Of a DNA stretch of 7,691 nt, positions 1 to 5,551 are shown piece by piece. The stretch lies in the NCBI GenBank assembly GCA_019313505.1, contig JAFDBA010000157.1, forward strand, positions 1 to 7,691, written 5' to 3'. The notes beneath the pieces are model-generated. The model saw only the letters and a list, made by a program, of their open reading frames with translations, did not search any database and was not told the origin of the DNA. Each line of letters begins with the position of its first letter. Position 1 is the first letter of the stretch. The translations under genes were made by a program, and so were the position numbers. Source of the stretch: Deltaproteobacteria bacterium. GTDB lineage: Bacteria > Desulfobacterota > Desulfobacteria > Desulfobacterales > UBA11574.

Positions 1-330
1 GGCTTTTTCAGGACAGACCTCCATACAACCGCCACAACTATGACAAAGTTCCGGAAACGTCAACACCATTTCTCCGATCACAGCAATGGCCTTGAACCTG
101 CATATTTCAGCACATTTTTTGCAGAAGGTGCATTTTTCTTCGTCAATTTCCGGGACCGGTGTAAAAACAGATTTTTTCTCTTCAATGACCGGGTTTATAA
201 AAAGGTGAGCATTGGGCTCTTCCACGTCACAGTCCAACAGTTGTACGTCCGATCCGATAGAAACAGCCAGGTTAGTGGCCACAGTGGTTTTTCCGGTACC
301 GCCTTTTCCGCTTGCAATGCTGATAATCAT
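1..330 (-). CDS. MinD/Mrp-superfamily P-loop ATPase with inserted 2x[4Fe-4S] ferredoxin domain (N-terminal 110 residues, C-terminus outside window)
   Basis: The minus-strand frame opens at the ATG at 330-328 and stays open to the window edge, giving 110 residues. It starts MIISIASGKGGTGKTT, the deviant Walker A loop of the MinD/ParA/Mrp family (residues 7-16), followed by the LLDCDVEEPN switch region near residues 31-40. Two ferredoxin motifs then follow: C67-x2-C70-x2-C73-x3-C77 and C96-x2-C99-x2-C102-x3-C106-P. This insertion of a bacterial-type ferredoxin into a MinD ATPase is a known architecture, common in strict anaerobes and often found as adjacent gene pairs. The family is thought to act in metal-cluster assembly or ATP-linked electron transfer, but the substrate is not established. 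The start is supported by GGAAGGA about 11 bases upstream and a promoter just before it. In the first cluster Arg follows the fourth Cys where Pro is usual. A partner gene may lie beyond the left edge. Confidence 0.93.
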   Translation of the reverse strand, partial: MIISIASGKGGTGKTTVATNLAVSIGSDVQLLDCDVEEPNAHLFINPVIEEKKSVFTPVPEIDEEKCTFCKKCAEICRFKAIAVIGEMVLTFPELCHSCGGCMEVCPEKA

Positions 331-368
331 ACGATGACAATTCCTTCCGGTTATGAGCTTATGCGCGT

Positions 369-396
369 AACATATAACAACATGTTTTCTTGTCAA
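369..396 (-). promoter_or_regulatory. sigma70-type promoter of the ferredoxin-ATPase gene
   Basis: Read on the minus strand: TTGACA (396-391), a 16-bp spacer, then TATGTT (374-369). Transcription would begin near 362, about 30 bases before the ATG at 330. A GGAAGGA Shine-Dalgarno lies between. This separates the ATPase gene from the MFS gene upstream of it. Called from consensus match only. Confidence 0.6.
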
Positions 397-421
397 GCGC
401 TTAATCCGAATTTTAAATGAA

Positions 422-442
422 GACCATCAAAATATGACGGTC
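422..442 (-). terminator. possible terminator hairpin after the MFS gene
   Basis: Read on the minus strand, GACCGTCA and TGATGGTC form an 8-bp stem with one G-U pair around a 5-base loop, followed by TTCATTTAAAATT. On the plus strand the same pair becomes an A-C mismatch, so the minus-strand transcript is favoured. The stem lies 77 bases past the MFS stop and just before the ATPase promoter, a sensible place to end transcription. The T-tract is poor. Confidence 0.35.
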
Positions 443-518
443 TTGTAAAAAGTCAAATTTTCATGGATAATAGAGTCAGTTATACTGTAAAGTAAAAAAT
501 CGTGTTTGATGCTTCTTA

Positions 519-1706
519 TTAAAGAATGGCCTTGTTTTTGGGAAGCATTAGAATAAACGGTATGCTGATTAACCCTATTGCCGCACTGATACAATAGGTT
601 AATGGAAGACCAACATGATCGGCAATTATTCCGACGATTACCACAATGGCCGATCGTGAAATAAACGACACCATCATAAACAATCCATTGGCTGTTGATG
701 GACTGCTTTTGGCATTTTCCTGTACTATTGCCAGCATAACCGGTGTGGTAGACAACAATGTAAAACCGGTAATAAGAAGCATGAAGCAGCGCAGCAGTCC
801 TCCGGTATATACAAATAAAAACAGACTCATCGGAGCACATATCAGGGAGATTATCAGTATTTGTCTTCGGCCGAAATAATCGCTGAGTATTCCTGATGAC
901 AGTACACCTCCTACTCCAAACGCTTCAAATGCCGTGAGCCCGAATCCTGCCAACCAGATATTTCCTGTTTCCAGCTTGATTAAGGTTGGAAGAAAAGTAG
1001 TTGTTGATGCGTGCATAAATCCACGGGTAACCAGTATGGCGGTTAGCGGCAAGAGAATGTGTTTCATTTCACGACAGGTGGATAACAGGGGCTTTCTGTC
1101 TGATTTTTTTACCTGTACATCAATTCCGTGAAAATTGAAATAAAGCCATAGCGAGGCCAGAATTCCGAAAATCATGATAGGGTAGTATCCTTGGAAACCT
1201 AAAATCGAGACTGAACCTACCGCCACCATAGGCCCTATGGTTCTGGCCAGTTCACCGCCTGCCATATAAAAACTCATACCTTTGCCTGTTTTGCTTCCGG
1301 ATACTTGTGATACCATAACCGGGGCAGGGACATGAAAAACAGCCACACTGACCCCCGTAACAAATAAAAGGAGAGATAGTACACCGTAACTGGGCGCAAG
1401 ACCCAGAAGGCTCATGGGTATGGCCGTGGTTGCCGGAGCGAGGATGATAAAATAACGGACGGTTATCCTGTCCGCCAGAAGGCCGATAAAAGGGTTAAAA
1501 AGAGCAGGGATTTGCATTATTGTGGAAAGAAAACCGGCCTGAGTAAGTGTCATGGAAAACTTTTCTACAAGCAGGGGAAGCAGCGGTGCTAAAAAACTGG
1601 AATAAATATCGTGAATAAAATGGCAAATCGAAAGGGTAAGCACTTTCCCGGCGTTAAAAACATCTTTAGACTGAGGATCTGGAATTTTAGTTGTAGTTAC
1701 GGTCAT
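519..1706 (-). CDS. MFS transporter, fosmidomycin-resistance (Fsr)-like efflux family
   Basis: This is a 395-residue integral membrane protein, the normal size for a 12-helix major facilitator. After a short polar N-terminus, TM1 carries the CHFIHD motif (residues 28-33) followed by PLLPLL. The loop between TM2 and TM3 has GLLADR (75-80), and the second half repeats it as SDYFGRR (275-281), both forms of MFS motif A. The GMSFYMAGGEL segment (143-153) and the preceding AVFHVPAPV resemble Fsr-type drug exporters. The substrate cannot be read from sequence. I start at the ATG at 1706-1704 (MTVTTTKIPD); an ATG at 1787 would add 27 residues, but those are encoded by the dispersed repeat that recurs upstream of another gene. 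AGGGA sits about 14 bases before the chosen start, a weak site. The gene probably follows the receiver gene on one transcript. Confidence 0.85.
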   Translation of the reverse strand: MTVTTTKIPDPQSKDVFNAGKVLTLSICHFIHDIYSSFLAPLLPLLVEKFSMTLTQAGFLSTIMQIPALFNPFIGLLADRITVRYFIILAPATTAIPMSLLGLAPSYGVLSLLLFVTGVSVAVFHVPAPVMVSQVSGSKTGKGMSFYMAGGELARTIGPMVAVGSVSILGFQGYYPIMIFGILASLWLYFNFHGIDVQVKKSDRKPLLSTCREMKHILLPLTAILVTRGFMHASTTTFLPTLIKLETGNIWLAGFGLTAFEAFGVGGVLSSGILSDYFGRRQILIISLICAPMSLFLFVYTGGLLRCFMLLITGFTLLSTTPVMLAIVQENAKSSPSTANGLFMMVSFISRSAIVVIVGIIADHVGLPLTYCISAAIGLISIPFILMLPKNKAIL

Positions 1707-1721
1707 ATCAATTTTATTTTT

Positions 1722-1920
1722 CCCTGAAAAACCCGGTCCTTTGGGCCAGGTCAGAGTTCTCCGGCTCTGCCTGAAGAATCGCTGCAAGAGTTTGAAGTGA
1801 ACTAAAGTTTAAAGTGAACTAAAGTTAAGGAATTCTGTCAATTATATAAAATCAGCGGAGCGAAGCGACACCATACGTACGGTTTTGAGCAAACTATCCC
1901 CTTTCAGGGGTAACCCAAAG
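1722..1920 (+). repeat. dispersed repeat copy A, long form (lacks the right palindrome arm)
   Basis: The block fills the gap between the receiver gene and the MFS gene. Positions 1722-1875 match 3638-3785 with about 11 mismatches and one 5-bp gap, counted by hand. In order it holds: CCCTGAAAAA and an outer hairpin domain (about 1731-1789), the left arm with two AAGTGAACTAAAGT units (1795-1827), a GGAATTC...TTATATAAAA segment, and the core GGAGCGAAGCGACACC (1857-1872). The right arm present in the other copies is absent. After a different 20-bp stretch, 1896-1920 again resembles 3883-3906 (TTTCAGGGG-Y-AAMCCAAAG). CTTTGGG (1739-1745) pairs with CCCAAAG (1914-1920), closing the unit as a long inverted repeat. 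Confidence 0.85.
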
Positions 1921-1939
1921 CCGGGCCCTATGGACCCGG
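1921..1939 (-). other. strong hairpin just after the receiver gene
   Basis: Read on the minus strand, CCGGGTCC-ATA-GGGCCCGG gives an 8-bp GC-rich stem with one U-G pair and a 3-base loop, beginning 7 bases after the receiver stop codon. On the plus strand the same position is a C-A mismatch, so the minus-strand transcript is favoured. No T-tract follows. It may stabilise the 3' end of the message, attenuate read-through into the MFS gene, or act as a weak terminator. Confidence 0.5.
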
Positions 1940-1946
1940 ATATTTA

Positions 1947-2345
1947 CTAGTTGCCGCCAATGTTAATACCGGCAGTGAGATCTTTCAGGTTTTTCAGGTG
2001 CTTTAACAGTTTTTCCGCATCTTCTTTGACAGGTAGGAGCGGCAATTGTGCAAAAACTCCAAGACCTTCACTGGCTTCATGAAATTCATCGGATGGCAGT
2101 GGACTTAATAGGGCACAGTTGATCATTGGATTCACCCGGAGCAATTTATTTGCAAATTCAAGTCCTGTCATGTCCCCAAGATTTTCATCTGTTACAACAA
2201 GATCGACAGAAGTTTCCGAAAGCATATCAAGGGCTTTTTTGCCTGATTCGGTCCATGTTAATTCAACATCGTCATTTTTTTCCATAACTGAAGCCAATTC
2301 GAACAAAGACTTTTTGTACGGTGTTACCAGTAATAATCTAATCAT
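1947..2345 (-). CDS. stand-alone response-regulator receiver protein, atypical acceptor site
   Basis: The product is 132 residues, one receiver (CheY-like) domain with no DNA-binding or output domain. The likely phosphoacceptor is Asp53 in VTDENLGDMTGLEF. Other conserved receiver positions are changed. The N-terminal acidic pair after beta-1 is replaced by VTPY (7-10), so the usual Mg2+ ligands are missing. Ser81 occupies the Thr/Ser site. The conserved Lys of the KP motif appears replaced in LPLLPVK (101-107). This suggests a pseudo-receiver or a protein-protein adaptor rather than a normally phosphorylated switch. The start is certain: AAGGAGGAGG lies immediately upstream of the ATG. It lies between the permease pair and the MFS gene on the same strand, with repeat copies on both sides. 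No histidine kinase is visible in the window. Confidence 0.8.
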   Translation of the reverse strand: MIRLLLVTPYKKSLFELASVMEKNDDVELTWTESGKKALDMLSETSVDLVVTDENLGDMTGLEFANKLLRVNPMINCALLSPLPSDEFHEASEGLGVFAQLPLLPVKEDAEKLLKHLKNLKDLTAGINIGGN

Positions 2346-2413
2346 ATTCCTCCTCCTTAGTACCTTAATTGTGAATTTTGTGTTTTTTGTGGCAAAAAAT
2401 ATCTAAGCTTACC

Positions 2414-2541
2414 AAGTGTGAAGTGACTAAAGTGAACTAAAGTGACTAAAGTTGTGGAATTCAGCCAAGTTAATATAAACAACCGGAGCGGAGCGACTCC
2501 TTAACTTTAGATCACTTCACACTTTAGGTCACTTGTAACTT
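2414..2541 (+). repeat. dispersed palindromic repeat copy B (complete short form)
   Basis: This is the most complete short copy. The left arm (2414-2452) reads AAGTGTGAAGTGACTA followed by AAGTGAACTA and AAGTGACTAAAGTT units. The middle (2456-2482) is GGAATTC...TTAATATAAAC. The core is GGAGCGGAGCGACTCC (2485-2500). The right arm (2501-2541) is TTAACTTTAGATCACTTCAC and onward. AAGTGTGAAGTGA in the left arm is the exact reverse complement of 2512-2524, and CTAAAGTT that of 2503-2510, so the element can extrude a large hairpin. It lies between the second permease gene and the receiver gene, both minus strand, and covers half of that gap. No open frame crosses it. Confidence 0.85.
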
Positions 2542-2612
2542 TTCCGGCTTGTCCGGGTTAGGTATTCAAATTGTACTGATCTCAGATAAAACCCAATCCT
2601 GAATAAACCACC

Positions 2613-3143
2613 TTATTTACCGGGCAATACTTTGTATTTTCGTTTTGTCAGGTAATTTCCCAATACTACCGAAATTGCAATAACCAAAGGTACAGATGCA
2701 AGCAACCTTATTATGGAAAATGTTATCCCCATAAAAGAAGCTTCAAATATTGTCATCGGCACTCTGCAAATTGCCGACGCTCCTATGTAGGTGAATATAA
2801 TACTCAGTTTTGCTCCCTTGGAATGCAGAGAATAAGCTATGGGAAAAGCGACATATAAACCGCCGACCGTGGTGCCGGCAAGTAGTATAGTCCATAGATA
2901 CCCTCGAAAGCCTGACTCCGTACCGAGATGTTTTTCAACCGTTTTTCTTTTTACCCATACTTCAAATAATCCTATTAAAATAAAAGCACAGGGCAGAAGT
3001 TTAAGCATTTCTATGGAAAAACTGTAAAAATTTATCCCTATCAATTTGCCGGGGTTAAAGTTAAGAATAAAAGAGGCGGCCACAAAACAAATATACGCAA
3101 AAAGGCCTGATATTTTTATTTTATCACTAAAAGGCATTACCAT
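2613..3143 (-). CDS. permease subunit 2, DUF318/YraQ-ArsP-like split membrane protein
   Basis: The 176-residue protein has about five hydrophobic segments. Recognisable family stretches are PCAFILIGLFEVWV (51-64), GTTVGGLYVAFP (90-101) and a helix with Cys126-Arg-Val-Pro and Glu134. This looks like the second half of the two-gene permeases found in clostridia, methanogens and sulfate reducers and related to the DUF318/ArsP permeases. What they carry is not known to me; metal, arsenical or cofactor export are possibilities. The ATG at 3143-3141 overlaps the end of the preceding gene by 7 bases (ATGGTAA), so the two are translationally coupled and probably form one complex. A second ATG two codons further in is possible. 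The basic C-terminus (KRKYKVLPGK) suggests a cytoplasmic end. No terminator is evident after it. Confidence 0.72.
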   Translation of the reverse strand: MVMPFSDKIKISGLFAYICFVAASFILNFNPGKLIGINFYSFSIEMLKLLPCAFILIGLFEVWVKRKTVEKHLGTESGFRGYLWTILLAGTTVGGLYVAFPIAYSLHSKGAKLSIIFTYIGASAICRVPMTIFEASFMGITFSIIRLLASVPLVIAISVVLGNYLTKRKYKVLPGK

Positions 3144-3619
3144 ATTTCCCCAAAGAAAATTCCGGTCATCAAGGCCACGACAATTGCTATGAAAAAGCTG
3201 AAAATATTTCTAAGTATTGTTACCCTTGTTCCGAAATACGCTTTCTCAATTGGATAAGTCAGTATTCCTACCATCATTAACGTGGTGGAAAAAGCGGATA
3301 ATACCATATAAGTTACCCCTTTTTTTAATAGAATTCCGCAAAGCGGATAGGCGATGAATCCCGGCATTAAGGTGATGGAACCAAAAAACGAGGCGAGCGT
3401 TATGCCGACGAATTTATTTTTATCTCCAAGATATTTTAAAATGATTTCATCAGGGATTAGAAAAAGAATAATTGACACCAGGATAAGCATGCTCAAAAAG
3501 GCAGGCAAAATATTAATAAACTTTTTAAGCGCTATCTTAACCGCTTTAGATGTTTTGTCCGGACTTTTGAAGACTGAAATCAAAAGAGCTAATATTGTCA
3601 GTATGTATAAGTAATACAT
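3137..3619 (-). CDS. permease subunit 1, DUF318/YraQ-ArsP-like split membrane protein
   Basis: The 160-residue protein is almost entirely membrane-embedded, with hydrophobic segments around residues 1-17, 35-56, 70-98, 102-122 and 136-158. Conserved-looking motifs are GSITLMPGFIAYP (80-92), FSTTLMMVG (110-118), Glu125 in YPIEKAYFG, and the Arg137-Asn138 pair. It reads like the first half of a DUF318-type permease whose second half is the overlapping downstream gene. The start is well supported: AAGGGTG lies 5 bases before the ATG. Upstream is the long repeat copy C, then a candidate promoter near 3966-3994, so the transcript would carry the repeat in a leader of about 340 bases. The substrate is unknown; assignment to a two-component permease is from pattern recognition, not search. 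Confidence 0.72.
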   Translation of the reverse strand: MYYLYILTILALLISVFKSPDKTSKAVKIALKKFINILPAFLSMLILVSIILFLIPDEIILKYLGDKNKFVGITLASFFGSITLMPGFIAYPLCGILLKKGVTYMVLSAFSTTLMMVGILTYPIEKAYFGTRVTILRNIFSFFIAIVVALMTGIFFGEIW

Positions 3620-3637
3620 TTATCACCCTTCATTTTG

Positions 3638-3918
3638 CCCTGAAAAAGCTAGTCCTCTGGGCCAGGTCAGAGTTCTCCGGCTCTACCTGAAGAATTGCTG
3701 TAAGAGTTTGAAGTGAACTAAAGTTTAAAGTGAGCTAAAGTTAAGGAATTCTATCAATCATATAAAAACAGCGGAGCGACACCATAACTTTAGGCACCCC
3801 GGTTAAATAAGATAAGGCATTAAACTGGGTAAACTTTAGATCACTTTAGGCACTTTTAACTTGTACGTCTTTAAGTAAAACAGTCTCTTTCAGGGGCAAA
3901 CCAAAGTTGATTCTTTGG
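3638..3918 (+). repeat. dispersed repeat copy C, long form with interrupted right arm
   Basis: This is the partner of copy A, upstream of the permease pair. Positions 3638-3785 repeat 1722-1875: the outer hairpin domain (3647-3704), the left arm (3709-3742), the GGAATTC...CATATAAAAA segment and the core, which here has lost one 5-bp AGCGA unit (GGAGCGACACC, 3773-3783). The right arm is interrupted: AACTTTAGGCAC (3786-3797) is followed by about 33 unrelated bases and then AAACTTTAGATCACTTTAGG and more (3831-3862). A tail, TCTCTTTCAGGGGCAAACC (3884-3902), matches the tail of copy A. A short hairpin, CCAAAG-TTGATT-CTTTGG, closes the region (3901-3918). The gene-free stretch 3620-4105 holds this element plus the two divergent promoters. 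Confidence 0.85.
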
Positions 3919-3965
3919 AACGGAATTCTTTGCTTATGGGACAAATATAATAAAAAATTTTCTCT

Positions 3966-3994
3966 GTCATAATATTTTTTTATATTGGTGACAA
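3966..3994 (-). promoter_or_regulatory. candidate promoter for the permease pair
   Basis: Read on the minus strand: TTGTCA (3994-3989), a 17-bp spacer, then TATGAC (3971-3966). The flanks are very AT-rich. It faces the permease genes and lies beyond repeat copy C, so the repeat would be transcribed as a leader. The -10 match is mediocre, and other starts inside the repeat cannot be excluded. Confidence 0.35.
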
Positions 3995-4028
3995 GGTACT
4001 TTATTACTTTAATTAAAACAACACTCAC

Positions 4029-4057
4029 TTGACACGTTAGCTTTTTATACCTATTAT
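4029..4057 (+). promoter_or_regulatory. sigma70-type promoter of the IscU-like gene
   Basis: TTGACA (4029-4034), a 17-bp spacer and TATTAT (4052-4057) make the best promoter match in the window. Transcription would start near 4064, about 42 bases before the chosen ATG. The candidate Fur-like half at 4064-4074 lies on the expected start point. Confidence 0.7.
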
Positions 4058-4063
4058 CATTTC

Positions 4064-4074
4064 GAAAATTATTT
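4064..4074. promoter_or_regulatory. possible Fur-like operator over the IscU-like transcription start
   Basis: GAAAATTATTT equals the central 11 positions of the TGAAAATnATTTTCA-type Fur motif described for deltaproteobacteria, but the outer bases (TC on the left, GAA on the right) do not match well. Its place at the predicted transcription start of an Fe-S scaffold gene makes iron repression plausible. The surrounding DNA is AT-rich, so a chance match is quite possible. Confidence 0.25.
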
Positions 4075-4105
4075 GAAGTGGATATTAATCTCAGGGAGTT
4101 TTACA

Positions 4106-4699
4106 ATGCATTCATTCAACAGTGTAGAGAAAGATCAGACTGAAAATAGTGTAGAGAAAGATCAAGCTAAAGTTTTATTTGAGAACGATAACGGGGACGA
4201 GGGAAAGATGCTCGCAGATCTCGGGTATTCGGAAAAAGCCATTAGCTATTATCTTGAAAAACCGTATATGGGCAGTTTGCAGGATGCGGACCAGGTGTCC
4301 GAGATGCTCGGCACATGCGGAGATACGTTGAAAATCTTTCTTAAAATAGATCATAACACAATAAAAGATATTCGCTACCAGGTGCTTGGGTGTCCGGGTG
4401 CGATTTCCGCTGCCATGGCTGCTGTTGATCTCGTAAAGGGTAAAAACCTTGAATATGCTCTGAATATTGATGACGGCGATGTTTTTAACCAGCTTGAAGA
4501 TGTTCCCGCAAAAAAACACCACTGTATACAACTGGCAGTAAAAGCTCTTCACAAGGCTATCAATGAATATAAAAACGGAAGCAGTCAACTCGATAATATG
4601 AAATGTCAGTCCTTTTGTTCCGTGCCCGAGGACTGTTGTAAAAATAATGAGTTTGATTTTGATGAACTCTTAAAAAGTCAAAATCAGACGGCAAAGTAA
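4106..4699 (+). CDS. IscU/NifU N-terminal-like Fe-S cluster scaffold protein with Cys-rich tail
   Basis: The product is 197 residues, longer than IscU (about 128). The scaffold domain spans roughly residues 45-155. It keeps all three cluster cysteines: Cys71 in GTCGD (with Asp73), Cys96 in LGCPGAISAA, and Cys140 in KKHHC. GKNLEYAL and the C-terminal HCIQLAVKALHKAI are typical. The HscA-binding LPPVK of classical IscU is only VPAKK here, so chaperone use may differ. Two additions stand out: an N-terminal 9-residue tandem duplication (NSVEKDQTE/NSVEKDQAK, residues 5-22) and a tail with four more cysteines (167, 171, 177, 178). The ATG at 4106 has AGGGAG 8 bases upstream; a TTG at 4073 would add 11 residues without a comparable site. 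It has its own promoter, diverges from the permeases and converges on the dehydrogenase gene, 28 bases away. Confidence 0.85.
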   Translation: MHSFNSVEKDQTENSVEKDQAKVLFENDNGDEGKMLADLGYSEKAISYYLEKPYMGSLQDADQVSEMLGTCGDTLKIFLKIDHNTIKDIRYQVLGCPGAISAAMAAVDLVKGKNLEYALNIDDGDVFNQLEDVPAKKHHCIQLAVKALHKAINEYKNGSSQLDNMKCQSFCSVPEDCCKNNEFDFDELLKSQNQTAK

Positions 4700-4727
4700 A
4701 AAGCTCCAAATTCAAGGCCTGCGAATC

Positions 4728-5531
4728 CTAAGGAATCGGCGCAACCTTATCTCCCCCTAAAATATAGCCGCCGTCAAGCCGCAAAACACTGCCGGTCATA
4801 AACGGTGCATCTTTTACGATAAAAATTACCACTTTGACCACATCTTCTATGGTACCGGTACGCCCCAGCAAAGTATGATCATAAAGAGCAGTTTTTTGTT
4901 CGTCGCTTAGCAGATCCCAGCCCCTGGTTTTTACACCATGTCTGGTTTCAACAAAGCCTAACATGATTTCATTTACACGAACCTCAGGTGCTCCCATGCG
5001 AGCCCAGGTCTCGGTCAAAAGCGAAATTCCCCGGTTTGCAGCGGCATACCCCTCATTAAATATATAACTGGCAGGACCCGATCGTCCAACAATGCCTGCA
5101 ATGGAAGAAAGGTTTATGACCACCCCGTCTCCGGAGGCCTTGAGATGGGGCAGGGCAGATTCAAAAGTCCATCTTTTGGCGCGCAGGGTGGTTGCCATTT
5201 CAAGATCCCACTGCTCGTGGACATACGGCCCGTGAACCACCGGCCATCCGCCTCGTTCTATATTATTTATCAGAATGTCAAGCCGGCCGAAACGATCAAT
5301 AACATTTTTAATAAGACCTGGAATCTCATCGGTCTTAAGCAGATTTGTTCTGATAATCAGATGATCCTGACCGGTTCCGGCAAAGTCCTGCTGCAGTTCA
5401 TCCAGACTTTCTTCCCAGTCAAAGTAGTTTAAGGCAACCTTAGCCCCTTCCCGTGCAAGGGCAAGCCCTATTCCTTTTCCGATTCCTTTCACGGCGCCGA
5501 GCACTAAGGCTACTTTGTCTTTGATTTCCAT
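4728..5531 (-). CDS. short-chain dehydrogenase/reductase (SDR)-like protein lacking the canonical catalytic Lys
   Basis: From the ATG at 5531 the product is 267 residues, normal for a classical SDR. In numbering from the alternative ATG at 5543 (four residues longer): the Rossmann loop LGAVKGIGKGIG spans 15-26, NNIE (93-96) stands where NNAG is usual, and NLSSIAG (144-150) supplies the active-site Ser. The YxxxK motif is altered. The region reads SYIFNEGYAAANRG (159-172); whether Tyr160 or Tyr166 is aligned, the Lys position is Glu164 or Asn170. The C-terminal FMTGSVLRLDGGYILGG is typical SDR. NAD(P) binding is likely; ordinary oxidoreduction is uncertain. I prefer the start at 5531 because GGTGA lies 6 bases upstream and SDRs usually begin close to this point; the ATG at 5543 has no site. 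The gap upstream is filled by repeat D. Confidence 0.85.
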   Translation of the reverse strand: MEIKDKVALVLGAVKGIGKGIGLALAREGAKVALNYFDWEESLDELQQDFAGTGQDHLIIRTNLLKTDEIPGLIKNVIDRFGRLDILINNIERGGWPVVHGPYVHEQWDLEMATTLRAKRWTFESALPHLKASGDGVVINLSSIAGIVGRSGPASYIFNEGYAAANRGISLLTETWARMGAPEVRVNEIMLGFVETRHGVKTRGWDLLSDEQKTALYDHTLLGRTGTIEDVVKVVIFIVKDAPFMTGSVLRLDGGYILGGDKVAPIP

Positions 5532-5551
5532 GATTTTCACCATGTTTTTTA

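Noticed and set aside
427..1131. Open frames of 65-137 codons overlapping the MFS gene in other frames
   Set aside because: They are antisense or out-of-frame to a clear 12-helix transporter, and their translations show no family features.
1707..1787. ATG at 1787 as the MFS start
   Set aside because: The extra 27 residues are encoded by a dispersed repeat that also lies upstream of an unrelated gene; the downstream ATG gives a normal MFS N-terminus.
2414..2541. CRISPR-like array in the AAGTGAACTA repeats
   Set aside because: Units are about 10 bp, contiguous, without unique spacers and arranged as inverted arms; no cas gene is present.
3884..3935. Resemblance of AGGGGCAAACCAAAG to the start of a cyclic-di-GMP-I riboswitch
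   Set aside because: The GNRA loop, the CGCAAAGC receptor strand and the second helix are not found, and copy A diverges at the same place. The match is short and lies in a repeat.
3846..4028. 60-codon minus-strand frame in the permease/IscU divergent region
   Set aside because: It starts inside the IscU promoter region and runs into repeat copy C; no ribosome site and no protein-like character.
4073..4105. TTG at 4073 as start of the IscU-like gene
   Set aside because: It lies about 10 bases after the predicted transcription start without a Shine-Dalgarno, whereas the ATG at 4106 has AGGGAG at good spacing.
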